From: Guptibacillus hwajinpoensis
Lineage (GTDB): Bacteria; Bacillota; Bacilli; Bacillales; Guptibacillaceae
DNA: 64,000 nucleotides
Assembly: GCF_020524165.1 (NCBI RefSeq)
Contig: NZ_JAIVKU010000004.1
Location: 620,001-684,000, forward strand
Direction of reading: 5' to 3'
Below are positions 29,338-38,104 of this stretch, in pieces. The position numbers and the translations under genes were made by a program. Position 1 is the first letter of the stretch; every line of letters begins with the position of its first letter. The notes under the pieces were generated by a model, which saw only the letters and a list, made by a program, of their open reading frames with translations, ran no database searches and was not told the origin of the DNA.

Positions 29338-30069
29338 TCAAATGGTCTCAATAAATTCAGAGCGAATCGAGAATCCTTTTCTCATATGATTTTTTACATA
29401 GGATAAGTGAAGTAGCATCGCTTCGTTAGCACCTGAAACATCTTCGCAAACAATCATATCCATTATTAATTCATGCTGATGATGGATGTCATGAATTAGT
29501 TCAGGTTTCGAAGCAATTAGACAATGGAAATCAGCCATTGACTTTGCCATTGTGGATGAAATCGATTCAAGTAATTCTTGTAAAATGTTATTTCCAGATG
29601 CTTTAGCGATCGCCATATGGAATTGACAATCATGATAACCGCTTTCATCGTATTGGCATTCACTCATGTGATTGAGTGTTTTTCTCATGGAAATGAGATC
29701 GTGTTCTTTGCGATTTACTGCAGCTAGTTTGACAATGCTCGTTTCTAAAATCTCTCTTACTTGAAAGAGAGATTCCAGCTCCTTCTGATGGGGCATTAAC
29801 ATATGTTGAAAATAACGCTTGGGATTAAATCCAGTCACAAACGTTCCCTCACCCTGTCTCGTTTCTACCAATCCTCTCCCTTTCAGTGTTGTCAGGGCAT
29901 CACGTACAGCTGAACGGCCGACATCAAGGGAATCACAAAGTTCTCTCACTGAGGGAAGCTTATCCCCTTCTTTGTAACTGCCTTCTTTAATTAGCTTCAC
30001 GATTTGTTCTTCTACTTTCTCAGATATTTTTTGAGAAGAAATACGTTTAAATTCCAGAATAATAACCAC
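29338..30069 (-). CDS. GntR/FadR-family regulator of the glycolate operon
   Basis: About 243-residue regulator with an N-terminal winged helix (EGDKLPSVRELCDSLDVGRSAVRDALTTLKGRGLVETRQGEGTFV, in parts) and an all-helical FCD ligand domain (about 95-230) carrying the metal/ligand His and Asp residues seen in GlcC/LldR-type proteins. It would sense glycolate or lactate. The start is uncertain: AAAGGTGG lies just before it, and GTG 30069 overlaps that SD, while CTG 30054 has good spacing. It begins the glc operon, so autoregulation is likely. Confidence 0.88.
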   Translation of the reverse strand: MVIILEFKRISSQKISEKVEEQIVKLIKEGSYKEGDKLPSVRELCDSLDVGRSAVRDALTTLKGRGLVETRQGEGTFVTGFNPKRYFQHMLMPHQKELESLFQVREILETSIVKLAAVNRKEHDLISMRKTLNHMSECQYDESGYHDCQFHMAIAKASGNNILQELLESISSTMAKSMADFHCLIASKPELIHDIHHQHELIMDMIVCEDVSGANEAMLLHLSYVKNHMRKGFSIRSEFIETI

Positions 30070-30142
30070 CTTTCAGAAGTCACATATCAGACAAGTCGAA
30101 ACATGATTTTAGATTTTTCAGTTAATTTCACGTAAAAAGAGT

Positions 30143-30169
30143 GCAAAAGTAGCCGAAGGCCACTTTTGC
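30143..30169 (-). terminator. terminator of the malate synthase gene
   Basis: GCAAAAGT-x-GCC-GAA-GGC-x-ACTTTTGC is a stem with a single mismatch, followed on the minus strand by a T-rich run. It separates malate synthase from the GntR gene. Confidence 0.75.
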
Positions 30170-30177
30170 AAGATCAG

Positions 30178-32352
30178 TTACTTATTGGCATACAACTTTG
30201 CTTTTGCTTCTTGTCGACGTTTATGCAAAATAGGTTCTGTATATCCACTTGGCTGTTCTACTCCTTTGAAAACCAGCTCGCAAGCTGCTTGAAATGCGAC
30301 AGAAGCATCAAAGTTGGCTGCCATGGCGCGATACTCAGGGTCACTTGCATTTTGTTCGTCTACAACTTTGGCCATTCGTTTCATCGTTTCTAATACTTGT
30401 TCTTCAGTACAAATGCCATGATGTAGCCAATTCGCCATATGCTGGCTCGAAATACGAAGAGTTGCGCGATCTTCCATAAGTTCAATGTTTCGAATGTCCG
30501 GAACTTTTGAACAACCTACACCGTGCTCGACCCAACGAACTACGTACCCAAGAATTCCTTGCGCGTTATTATCTAGCTCTTCTTGAATTTCTTCTTTGCT
30601 CCAATTCCGATCTTCTAATGGTACTTGTAGGATGTCGTCTTGATAGTTTGAAGTGGTTTTTGCTAATTCACTTTGAATAGTAGGAACATTAGCTTCATGA
30701 TAGTGAAGTGCATGAAGAGTAGCTGCCGTTGGTGAAGGTACCCAAGCCGTATTAGCACCTGCTTGTAATTGGCTCCCTTTCTGTGCTAACATATCTGCCA
30801 TCAAGTCTGGCATAGCCCACATCCCTTTCCCGATTTGTCCTACACCGGAAAAGCCAGTTTTCAATCCCTGTTGCACATTTGATTTCTCATAGCTTTGTAA
30901 CCAAGTAGCGTTCTTCATTTCATTTTTACGAATAACTGGTCCTGCTTCCATAGAAGTATGAATTTCATCTCCTGTACGGTCTAGGAAACCAGTATTTATA
31001 AAGACAACGCGCTCTTTCACTTCTCGAATACAGTTTCGAAGGTTAAGGGTTGTGCGACGTTCTTCATCCATGACACCTATTTTTATTGTGTTTCGCTTTA
31101 ATTCAAGTAAATCTTCCGTTCGATTAAACAATTCGTTGGCAAATGCCACTTCTTCTGAACCATGCATTTTAGGTTTTACGATATAAATGGAACCTTTAGA
31201 AGAATTTTGATATTTGCCATTCTTGAGAACATCATGCTTTGCGATAAGCCCTGTAATGACTGTATCCAGGATACCCTCTGGTACTTCGTTACCTGATTGG
31301 TCAAGTACGGCATTCGTTGTCATTAAGTGACCAACATTACGGGCAAACATGAGTGAGCGGCCCCGAAGTGAGAATTCTTTACCGTCTGGGGAGATATATT
31401 CACGATCGGGATTCAGTGTTCGTGATATAGTCTTTGTTCCTTTCGAAAAGGATGCAACAATGTCACCTTTTATTAGGCCGAGAAAGTTACGATATACAAG
31501 TACTTTATCCTCAGCATCTACCGCAGCCACTGAGTCTTCAAAATCCATAATCGTTGTTATGGCAGATTCTACATAGACATCTTTAATACCTGCAGGATCT
31601 GTTTTACCAATTGGATTGGATGGATCAATTTGAATTTCAAGGTGAATGTCATTGTTTTTCAATAGAATTGCATCAGGATTATTTTCACTACCTTGATACC
31701 CAACGAATTGATCTTGATCTAATAAAACGCTTTCATTAGTTTCCGAAAAATGTACTTTGAGCATCCCTTGCACTATCGAAAACCCTTTTATATCTGAATA
31801 GCTTCGTTCTTTTAATGGGACTGCTGAATCAAGAAAACGTTTAGCATACGCAATGACTTTTTCTCCACGAACTGGATTATAGCTTCCAACTTTGTCTGCT
31901 CCGTTTTCTTCGCTAATCGCGTCTGTTCCATATAAGGCGTCATATAGGCTTCCCCATCTTGCGTTCGCTGCGTTAATTGCATAACGGCCATTGTTTACTG
32001 GCACAACGAGTTGTGGTCCAGCCTGAACAGCTATTTCATCGTCCACATTTTGGGTGGTTATTGTAAAGTCATCCGTTTCCTTCTCAAGATAATTTAATTT
32101 TGTTAGAAACGATTTGTACTCACTGAAGCCGTACTTAGGGTTGGCTTGATGCCAATCGTTGATTTTTTGTTGAAGTTCCTCACGAATTGATAGTAGTCTC
32201 TTATTTTTAGGAGAAAGGTCTTTCACAATATCACCGAAACCATTCCAGAATTGATCACTTGAAACGTCTGTACCCGGAATCACATCGGAATTAATAAAGT
32301 TATAAAGTTCAGTGGCTACTTGTAAAGAGCCAATCTTCGTATACTTTTCCAT
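30178..32352 (-). CDS. glcB: malate synthase G
   Basis: 724-residue single-chain malate synthase that condenses glyoxylate with acetyl-CoA to malate. Its length and sequence match isoform G, including the conserved GAVINAAN-like [33 protein letters not shown] and [13 protein letters not shown], and the barrel catalytic segments. It completes the route from glycolate via the glc oxidase to central metabolism. ATG 32352 is preceded by AAGGAGG. It is divergent from a LysR gene, with 172 bp between them. Confidence 0.95.
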   Translation of the reverse strand: MEKYTKIGSLQVATELYNFINSDVIPGTDVSSDQFWNGFGDIVKDLSPKNKRLLSIREELQQKINDWHQANPKYGFSEYKSFLTKLNYLEKETDDFTITTQNVDDEIAVQAGPQLVVPVNNGRYAINAANARWGSLYDALYGTDAISEENGADKVGSYNPVRGEKVIAYAKRFLDSAVPLKERSYSDIKGFSIVQGMLKVHFSETNESVLLDQDQFVGYQGSENNPDAILLKNNDIHLEIQIDPSNPIGKTDPAGIKDVYVESAITTIMDFEDSVAAVDAEDKVLVYRNFLGLIKGDIVASFSKGTKTISRTLNPDREYISPDGKEFSLRGRSLMFARNVGHLMTTNAVLDQSGNEVPEGILDTVITGLIAKHDVLKNGKYQNSSKGSIYIVKPKMHGSEEVAFANELFNRTEDLLELKRNTIKIGVMDEERRTTLNLRNCIREVKERVVFINTGFLDRTGDEIHTSMEAGPVIRKNEMKNATWLQSYEKSNVQQGLKTGFSGVGQIGKGMWAMPDLMADMLAQKGSQLQAGANTAWVPSPTAATLHALHYHEANVPTIQSELAKTTSNYQDDILQVPLEDRNWSKEEIQEELDNNAQGILGYVVRWVEHGVGCSKVPDIRNIELMEDRATLRISSQHMANWLHHGICTEEQVLETMKRMAKVVDEQNASDPEYRAMAANFDASVAFQAACELVFKGVEQPSGYTEPILHKRRQEAKAKLYANK

Positions 32353-32524
32353 CGTATATCCTCCTTGTAAAGATAACAGGACCTCGCAGTGGTACTGTCC
32401 TTTTGTTAGGTATTATCTTATAATAAAAATAGTTATTAATATAATACATATTTGGCATATTGAGTATGCTCTAAGGTTATAATTCAGAATTTTGCATAAA
32501 ATCGAGTGGTAGGAGTGAATAGAT

Positions 32525-33436
32525 TTGGAGATTCGTCATCTTGAATATTTTTCAGAAGTGGCGAGACAGCTAAGTTTTACAAAAGCAGCATCGACACTTC
32601 ATGTCTCACAACCTTCGATCAGTAAAGCCATCAAAAATCTTGAAACAGAGCTTGGAATCCCCCTTTTCTATCGTTCAAAGCAATTAGAATTGACTGATGC
32701 TGGTAAGGCTGTTTTGGTCAATGCCCAGCATGTTCTTCGTGCTTGTGAAAATCTAACAGCAGAGCTCTCAGATATAACAGAATTAAAAAAGGGGGAAATC
32801 AAAATAGGCGTCCCCCCTATCATCGGTGCTGCGTTTTTTTCAAAGATCATCAGCCAATTTAAGTCACTCTATCCTACAGTAGAAATTTTGCTTACCGAAG
32901 TAGGGTCCAAAATGATAAAACAAGGTGTTGATGACGGTTCTCTCGATATTGGATTGATCTGTAACACACCTTTAAAAAATAGTAGTTTTGAAGCAGTACA
33001 GGTTATCAAAGATCCCATCATGTTAATTGTTCATCATGAGCATACGTTAGCAGGGGATTATGAAGTCCACCTAGCTGACCTCGCATCTGAATCCTTTATT
33101 ATGTATCGAGAAGACTTCACTTTATATGATCGCATTCTAGAAGAATGCTCGAAGAATGATTTTTATCCTAACATCGTATGTCAAAGCTCTCAAAAAGATT
33201 TTATGATTGAAATGGTAGAAGCAAGACTCGGAGTTGCGCTACTCCCTAGTAAAATAGCACGTTCAATCAAAAATGATTCGATTAAAGCCATTAACCTTAG
33301 CGAGTCGAACATTAACTTAGAGTTAGGTATGATTTGGAAAAAAGATAAATACTTACCTTTCGCAGTAAAGAAGTTTATTGATCTAGCAAATTCAATTGTT
33401 GAAAAAAAGAGCATTAGCGACCGTTACATTTTCTGA
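32525..33436 (+). CDS. LysR-family transcriptional regulator
   Basis: 303-residue LTTR with an N-terminal winged helix (FTKAASTLHVSQPSISKAIKNLE, in parts) and a type-2 periplasmic-binding-like effector domain (about 90-295). The start is TTG 32525, with TAGGAGTG upstream. It is divergently placed from malate synthase G, a common layout for LTTR control of the neighbour gene, so it probably regulates glcB in response to a 2-carbon or 2-hydroxyacid signal. It ends with TGA, showing TGA serves as a normal stop in this genome. Confidence 0.88.
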   Translation: MEIRHLEYFSEVARQLSFTKAASTLHVSQPSISKAIKNLETELGIPLFYRSKQLELTDAGKAVLVNAQHVLRACENLTAELSDITELKKGEIKIGVPPIIGAAFFSKIISQFKSLYPTVEILLTEVGSKMIKQGVDDGSLDIGLICNTPLKNSSFEAVQVIKDPIMLIVHHEHTLAGDYEVHLADLASESFIMYREDFTLYDRILEECSKNDFYPNIVCQSSQKDFMIEMVEARLGVALLPSKIARSIKNDSIKAINLSESNINLELGMIWKKDKYLPFAVKKFIDLANSIVEKKSISDRYIF

Positions 33437-33452
33437 AAAACATTCTATTATT

Positions 33453-33490
33453 CTTCCACTCTATGATTAAATTCATTAGTGGAGTGGAAG
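33453..33490. repeat. inverted repeat between LysR and YrhK genes
   Basis: TTCTTCCACTC and GAGTGGAAGAA are 11-bp perfect arms around a loop of about 16 nt. It may terminate the LysR transcript, but there is no clear T-run after it. Confidence 0.5.
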
Positions 33491-33534
33491 AAATATGAGT
33501 AAAGTATGTTTATAAGGAAGGTGGACATGAGTTC

Positions 33535-33846
33535 ATGGAACAAGAGAAGCAAGATGCGGATGCGCAAAATCAGAATAAAGATGAATATGTAGACATTCAA
33601 ATGGGAAAGCACGACCTATTTTTTAAAAAAGGGTATGACATTCTATACACGATTAATGAATGGCTTTTAGGTATTTGGTTTTTAGTCGGAAGTATTTTCT
33701 TCTATTATGAAACATTGAAAACATGGGGTGTAACCTTATTTGTATTAGGTAGTGTTCAAATGCTCATTCGTCCAACGATTCGACTGGTCCATCGCTTTCA
33801 TTTACGGAAACATTATGAAAGAGAATATGAAGAAAAACAATCGTAA
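33535..33846 (+). CDS. YrhK-family membrane protein
   Basis: 103-residue protein with an acidic N-terminus, two transmembrane segments (about residues 43-60 and 66-83, EWLLGIWFLVGSIFFYYE and WGVTLFVLGSVQMLIRP) and a basic tail (HRFHLRKHYERE). This matches the small YrhK domain, of unknown function. The SD GGAAGGTGG lies 10 nt before ATG 33535. It converges on the OsmC-like gene, sharing the terminator between them. Confidence 0.8.
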   Translation: MEQEKQDADAQNQNKDEYVDIQMGKHDLFFKKGYDILYTINEWLLGIWFLVGSIFFYYETLKTWGVTLFVLGSVQMLIRPTIRLVHRFHLRKHYEREYEEKQS

Positions 33847-33852
33847 CGATAT

Positions 33853-33891
33853 AAAAGGAACGGACAAAGCCAGGCTTCATCCGTTCCTTTT
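33853..33891. terminator. shared terminator of yrhK-like and osmC-like genes
   Basis: AAAAGGAACGGA and TCCGTTCCTTTT form a perfect 12-bp stem around a 15-nt loop holding an inner AAGCC/GGCTT. It is between two convergent genes and has T-runs in both directions. Confidence 0.88.
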
Positions 33892-33892
33892 A

Positions 33893-34357
33893 CTATTCTT
33901 CTATTATCTCCCAATCATGTTCAAAAACCACGCACCCTTTCAATGTTTGCGCAACAGGGCACCCTCGTTCAAACACATTTAATGCTCTTTCTGCTGCTTC
34001 CCGTTTACCTACCGGAATAGATAATTTATAATGACAGCGGATTTTTGTGATCTTTAAAATGCCTTCTGGTGCTTCAATGATTCCTTCAAATGTCCCTGAT
34101 ACTTTATTAGGATAGGTTGGTATTTGGCGCGCATCCAGCGCACCGGATAATGTACCTGTTAGTCAGCCGCCAGCAGCTGCTACAATATGGTCTAGTGTAG
34201 AAGGATACTCTTCTTCCGTAGAAGCATTGTAGAACTCTTTTACGCCGCCATGCACTCCATATTGTACTGGATCCTCAAAATGAGCAATATATGCCCTTCT
34301 GTTTTTACCTTTGTCCTGTTCAATCCGTATATTGGTTATTTCAATTGGCTTTCCCAT
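33893..34357 (-). CDS. OsmC-family peroxiredoxin-like protein, TGA at the active-site Cys codon (candidate selenoprotein)
   Basis: 154-residue OsmC/Ohr-fold protein, a family of thiol-dependent hydroperoxide reductases. Residues 1-64 end with LDHIVAAAGG; codon 65, where relatives have the peroxidatic Cys of the AAxGGC(L/M)T motif, is TGA (34163-34165). The frame stays open to TAG at 33893, giving LTGTLSGALDARQIP and then RGCPVAQTL, with the second active-site Cys (C133). The start ATG 34357 has AAAGGAG 8 nt upstream. A SECIS-like hairpin follows the TGA at the right distance. If UGA is decoded as selenocysteine, the product is a full-length OsmC selenoprotein; if not, it is a nonfunctional 64-residue stub. 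It lies 21 bp after the aldo/keto reductase gene in the same operon. Confidence 0.8.
34126..34144 (-). promoter_or_regulatory. SECIS-like hairpin after the OsmC TGA codon
   Basis: On the minus strand, GGUGCGC-UGGAU-GCGCGCC folds into a 7-bp stem (one U-G pair) with a 5-nt loop. The loop begins 25 nt after the UGA and has G at its second position. Bacterial SECIS elements lie right after UGA, with a small loop 16-37 nt away and G among its first two bases, so the fit is good. No folding program was run. Confidence 0.65.
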
Positions 34358-34378
34358 TTTCAAACTCCTTTCCTACAT

Positions 34379-35362
34379 TTAATAAGCTCCTCTAATGCTC
34401 CCATGAACTTCTTGCTGATAGAATGCTTTAAGCTTCTCCATCTCTTCTTTTGTAAAATCAGGAACCTCAACCGCTTTAAGGTTCTGTTTCACCTGGTCAA
34501 TATTTTTAAAGCCAGGAATGACACAGGAGACTTCTTTATGTTCAAGGATCCATTTTAACGCTGCAGTGGTCATACTCTCACGATCTCGAGCAATCCAATC
34601 GATCTCATTGCTTAATTCAACACCCTTTTCAAATTCAATCCCTGCAAAGGTTTCTCCAACGTTAAAGGCTTCTCCGTTTCGATTAAAATTACGATGGTCA
34701 TCTTGTTCGAAGGATGAGTTTTTCTTGAATTTTCCAGTTAATAAACCGCTCGCTAGTGGCACACGAGTGAGGATTCCTACCCCTTTTTCATACGCTTTGG
34801 GGAACAGCTCCTCTAAAGGTTTCTGTCTAAAAAGATTAAAAATAACTTGCAATGTGCTTACCCCTGGATACTCAAGACATAATAGTCCTTCTTCTATAGT
34901 TTCGACACTGACACCGTAATAACGTATTTTTCCTTCTTCTTTTAACTTGTCTAATACTCGAAATACATCTCCATCTTTTAATATTCCAATTGGTGGACAG
35001 TGGATTTGAAACAGATCAATCTGATCTCGTTCCAATCGTTTTAAGCTTGCTTCACAGTATGAACGTACACTTTCTTCAGAGTAAGTAGCTGGATCATGAA
35101 TATCTCCTGCACGACAAAATTTAGTTGCAATATGGATCTTATCTTCCTTCCCCTTTGTTGCTTTAGCAAGAAGTTCTTCACTATGACCCTCTCCGTATAC
35201 ATCTGCCGTATCAAAGAAGTTAACGCCGGCATCGATCGCGTATTGAAGTGATTCAAGAGCTTTGGCGTCATTTGTTTTCCCCCACGCTCCGCCGATGGCC
35301 CATGTTCCAAAACTAACTTCACTTACCTTTAAGTCGGTTTGTCCTAACTGTCGATATTTCAT
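34379..35362 (-). CDS. aldo/keto reductase
   Basis: 327-residue NADPH-dependent aldo/keto reductase (TIM barrel) acting on aldehydes or ketones. It has the early LGQTDLKVSEVSFGTWAIGG, the catalytic Asp/Tyr segment DTADVYGEGHSEELL, the Lys in IATKF and the His in LFQIHCPP, and the late IPGFKNIDQVKQN that binds NADP. The start is ATG 35362. The osmC-like gene follows 21 bp downstream, suggesting a shared job in removing reactive carbonyls and peroxides. Confidence 0.9.
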   Translation of the reverse strand: MKYRQLGQTDLKVSEVSFGTWAIGGAWGKTNDAKALESLQYAIDAGVNFFDTADVYGEGHSEELLAKATKGKEDKIHIATKFCRAGDIHDPATYSEESVRSYCEASLKRLERDQIDLFQIHCPPIGILKDGDVFRVLDKLKEEGKIRYYGVSVETIEEGLLCLEYPGVSTLQVIFNLFRQKPLEELFPKAYEKGVGILTRVPLASGLLTGKFKKNSSFEQDDHRNFNRNGEAFNVGETFAGIEFEKGVELSNEIDWIARDRESMTTAALKWILEHKEVSCVIPGFKNIDQVKQNLKAVEVPDFTKEEMEKLKAFYQQEVHGSIRGAY

Positions 35363-35610
35363 GATTTCCCTCCAATATCTTTTGCTGACATTACATGGTA
35401 ATTTCCCTATTGAAAGTGGATTAAACCGTTTTCATACTGGTTATTTCTAATTCCGTTTTCGTAACGAAATTTTGAAGATGAACTTATCAATGTCATGGGA
35501 GAGAAGATAGGTATCCTGATGATTTTTATTCATGCATCATCATTGTCCTACACAAACCTCCTATTACCTAAATGAATAAGCTGAAAGAACGGAAAGGAGC
35601 GTGATTAAGA

Positions 35611-36237
35611 TTGCAGGTATACGGGGATCTTACCGTCGTTACGGGGGCTTGGATTCAAGCCCTGGGAGCGGCTGTGGCATCAGTAGGTGATACAATTGTT
35701 GCGATTGAAGAGAAAGGAACGGTTGCAGAGGATGTAGGTGGAGATCTTTATGTCATTGGGAATGCAATTGAAGCAACGGGGAATGCTCTTCAAGCTGTTG
35801 GGAGAGAAAGCTTACCAGAAGATACACCCGAAAAGAACTTAGGAATTCTTGGTTCCTGGCTTCAATCAGCAGGTAATATTGCGAATGTATTAGGAGGAGC
35901 TCAAGCCCTTAGTATAGACGAAGAAGAAGGTCTAAATATTGATATTATCGGCGACGTCATACAAACCATTGGTGCGGGTTTTGAAGCGCAGGGCTCAAGT
36001 TTAAGTCAATCTCCCTTTGCTAAAGCGATCACAACAGGTCAGACAATTCAAACATATGCGCTTACAATCGAGACGATTGGCCTTTTCTATATTAAAAAGA
36101 AACGAGTTAGACTTGGAGAGCAAATCCTTGCAGTCGGAAGCTATGCTCAAACGGCTGGTTCTTTGCTAGAAGCTATTGCCTACACAAAGGAATTTCATTT
36201 AAAGCACTTAGGAGATTTATCTATAAATTCAGAATGA
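35611..36237 (+). CDS. DUF6944-like repetitive protein
   Basis: 208-residue protein built from repeats of about 40 residues around GAWIQA-G-, with GDLYVIGNAIEATGNALQAVGRE, GSWLQSAGNIANVLGG, GDVIQTIGAGFEAQGSS and GSYAQTAGSLLEAI. The pattern of small and hydrophobic residues suggests alpha-helical hairpins; there is no signal peptide or clear membrane helix. It looks like the Bacillus DUF6944 repeat family, whose role is unknown, possibly spore- or envelope-linked. The start TTG 35611 has AAAGGAG about 10 nt upstream. It stands alone. Confidence 0.6.
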   Translation: MQVYGDLTVVTGAWIQALGAAVASVGDTIVAIEEKGTVAEDVGGDLYVIGNAIEATGNALQAVGRESLPEDTPEKNLGILGSWLQSAGNIANVLGGAQALSIDEEEGLNIDIIGDVIQTIGAGFEAQGSSLSQSPFAKAITTGQTIQTYALTIETIGLFYIKKKRVRLGEQILAVGSYAQTAGSLLEAIAYTKEFHLKHLGDLSINSE

Positions 36238-36330
36238 ATCTCCATTCTTATAAAACTGAGTAAAGGAGTAACAAACGTAGAAGAAATGTTTAATGAAGGT
36301 TTTTTAATTACTACAGTAACGTTAAGTTGA

Positions 36331-36807
36331 TTACTGTCCTACCTTTTTTTCCATCTGGTAATTAGTCATTTGAACGCCACGAATTTCAACGATTTGTTTC
36401 GTTATGAGATGAAAATTTTGCTTATCAAAAAAAGGACGAGCTGAAATGCTTGCTTTAGTTGTGATTACCTTAATTGATTGCTTATAAGCATCCGCTTCAA
36501 TTTTTTCTAAAAGACTTGAAGCGATTCCCATTCCCTGAAATTGATGGTGAATATATAAACGATCAAGATAACCCGATGTGGTCATATCAATAAATCCGAC
36601 AACTTTTCCTTCGATATCAGCAACATACGTAAAATTCGTCTTGAATTCCTGGTTCCATGTTGAAGACTTCGTCTCTTTTGTTGTTGAATTCACCCAAGCA
36701 TCTACCTGTGTATAGGAATAATCTCTTCGATTAATGGAACGGACCGTCTGTTCAAATAATTCAATAATCTGATCGATGTCTTTTGTTTCATATTCTCTTA
36801 TCTTCAT
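36331..36807 (-). CDS. GNAT-family N-acetyltransferase
   Basis: 158-residue acetyl-CoA-dependent acyltransferase. The GNAT acetyl-CoA motif is FQGMGIASSLLEKIE (about residues 90-104, the R/Q-x-x-G-x-G/A pattern), following the core strand GKVVGFIDMTTSGYLDRLYIHH. The substrate is unknown. SD GGAGGAGACGT precedes ATG 36807. Single gene, downstream of the thiolase operon in the same direction but after its terminator. Confidence 0.85.
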   Translation of the reverse strand: MKIREYETKDIDQIIELFEQTVRSINRRDYSYTQVDAWVNSTTKETKSSTWNQEFKTNFTYVADIEGKVVGFIDMTTSGYLDRLYIHHQFQGMGIASSLLEKIEADAYKQSIKVITTKASISARPFFDKQNFHLITKQIVEIRGVQMTNYQMEKKVGQ

Positions 36808-36876
36808 ACGTCTCCTCCTTTGGTTCCATTTGTTTATGATTGAATGAGTAATCTTTTAACAGTTCCATTCGAACAA

Positions 36877-36904
36877 CTAAAAAGACGGCAAGCCGCCTTT
36901 TTAG
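36877..36904 (-). terminator. terminator of the beta-oxidation operon
   Basis: CTAAAAAG-x-CGGC-AA-GCCG-x-CTTTTTAG, a stem with one mismatch, overlaps the thiolase stop codon and ends the long minus-strand operon. Confidence 0.85.
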
Positions 36905-38091
36905 TTAACCATATTCTCAACCATCATTGCCATTCCTTGTCCGCCACCGACGCATAATGTGGCGATCCCAAAACGCTCATCTCTTCGTTTCATTTCATAC
37001 ATGAGCGAGGTTAGAATACGTGCACCTGTAGCGCCGAGTGGGTGACCAAGCGCAATCGCTCCACCGTTCACATTCACTTTATCCATTTGGAGTCCAAGTT
37101 CACGTATAACAGCGAGGGCCTGAGAAGCGAATGCCTCATTTAATTCGATTAACCCAATGTCTTTCAACGATTTTCCTGTTCGTTCAAGAAGTTTTTTAAC
37201 AGCCGGGACAGGACCAACCCCCATGATTTCTGGTGAAACGCCTGAAGTAGCCCAGTCTATAATACGTGCTAGTGGTTGAAGATTTAGTTCACGTGCTTTC
37301 GATTCCGTCATCACAAGCATCGCAACCGCTCCATCGTTTCTTCCGCATGAATTTCCCGCTGTAACAGTTCCCCCTTCCTTGAACACTGGATTTAATGAAG
37401 AAAGTTTCTCAACGGTTGTACCAGGTCTTGGATGTTCATCTTGATTAATGAGATTGGTTTGCCGTCGAGTGGTTACTTCGACCGGGACAATTTCTTCTGC
37501 AAATACACTATTATTGATTGCCACTGAAGCACGTCGTTGACTTTCGGCGGCAAAAACATCCTGCTCCTCCCGAGAGATCTGGTACTTTTCTGCTACGTTT
37601 TCTGCGGTAATGCCCATACCTAATCGGTTACCATATAACTCAATCGGCTGTTGACCTGCCTCAAGATTAGAATCAACTAATTTAGTTTTATCACCTCCAA
37701 AGCGACTGTTGCGTAAGTAAATAGGCGCATGACTTAAACTTTCTGTCCCTCCAGCGACAAGTATTTCAGCTTGTTTAGATTGAATTTGTTGAACAGCTGA
37801 GGCGACAGCCTGCATTCCCGAAGCGCAAAGTCGGTTAATTGTAAAAGCTGGAGAGATGTCTGGTACACCTGCTCTTAAAGCGGCAACTCTTGCTACATTT
37901 GAAGACTCAGTTGTTTGGCGCACCTCTCCAAGAATCACCTCATCAATAAGTTCAGGTGACAATCCTGCTCTGTCTATCGTTTCTTTAATGACAAGAGCGG
38001 CTAACTCACCGGAATTTAAATTTTTTAGCACGCCACCATAGCGTCCAACAGGTGTTCTAACTGCTTCCACAATTACGATGTTTTCACTCAT
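36901..38091 (-). CDS. acetyl-CoA C-acyltransferase (thiolase)
   Basis: 396-residue thiolase that cleaves 3-oxoacyl-CoA to acetyl-CoA and a shortened acyl-CoA, the last beta-oxidation step. Nucleophilic Cys is C89 in NRLCASGMQAV; the other active-site motifs are NEAFASQAL, GGAIALGHPLGATGAR (His) and CVGGGQGMA (second Cys). SD AGGAGGATAAGGA precedes ATG 38091, 13 bp after the acyl-CoA dehydrogenase gene, of which it is the operon's last member. Confidence 0.92.
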   Translation of the reverse strand: MSENIVIVEAVRTPVGRYGGVLKNLNSGELAALVIKETIDRAGLSPELIDEVILGEVRQTTESSNVARVAALRAGVPDISPAFTINRLCASGMQAVASAVQQIQSKQAEILVAGGTESLSHAPIYLRNSRFGGDKTKLVDSNLEAGQQPIELYGNRLGMGITAENVAEKYQISREEQDVFAAESQRRASVAINNSVFAEEIVPVEVTTRRQTNLINQDEHPRPGTTVEKLSSLNPVFKEGGTVTAGNSCGRNDGAVAMLVMTESKARELNLQPLARIIDWATSGVSPEIMGVGPVPAVKKLLERTGKSLKDIGLIELNEAFASQALAVIRELGLQMDKVNVNGGAIALGHPLGATGARILTSLMYEMKRRDERFGIATLCVGGGQGMAMMVENMVN

Positions 38092-38104
38092 TCCTTATCC
38101 TCCT

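Noticed and set aside
30186-30206. TGGCATACAACTTTGC on the plus strand as a sigma-54 promoter
   Set aside because: It lies inside malate synthase, points the wrong way, and has 11 rather than 10 bases between GG and GC.
33434-36237. Genome-wide reassignment of TGA to an amino acid
   Set aside because: The LysR gene and the DUF6944-like gene both end at TGA in normal positions, so TGA is a usual stop; a special signal would be needed at the OsmC TGA.
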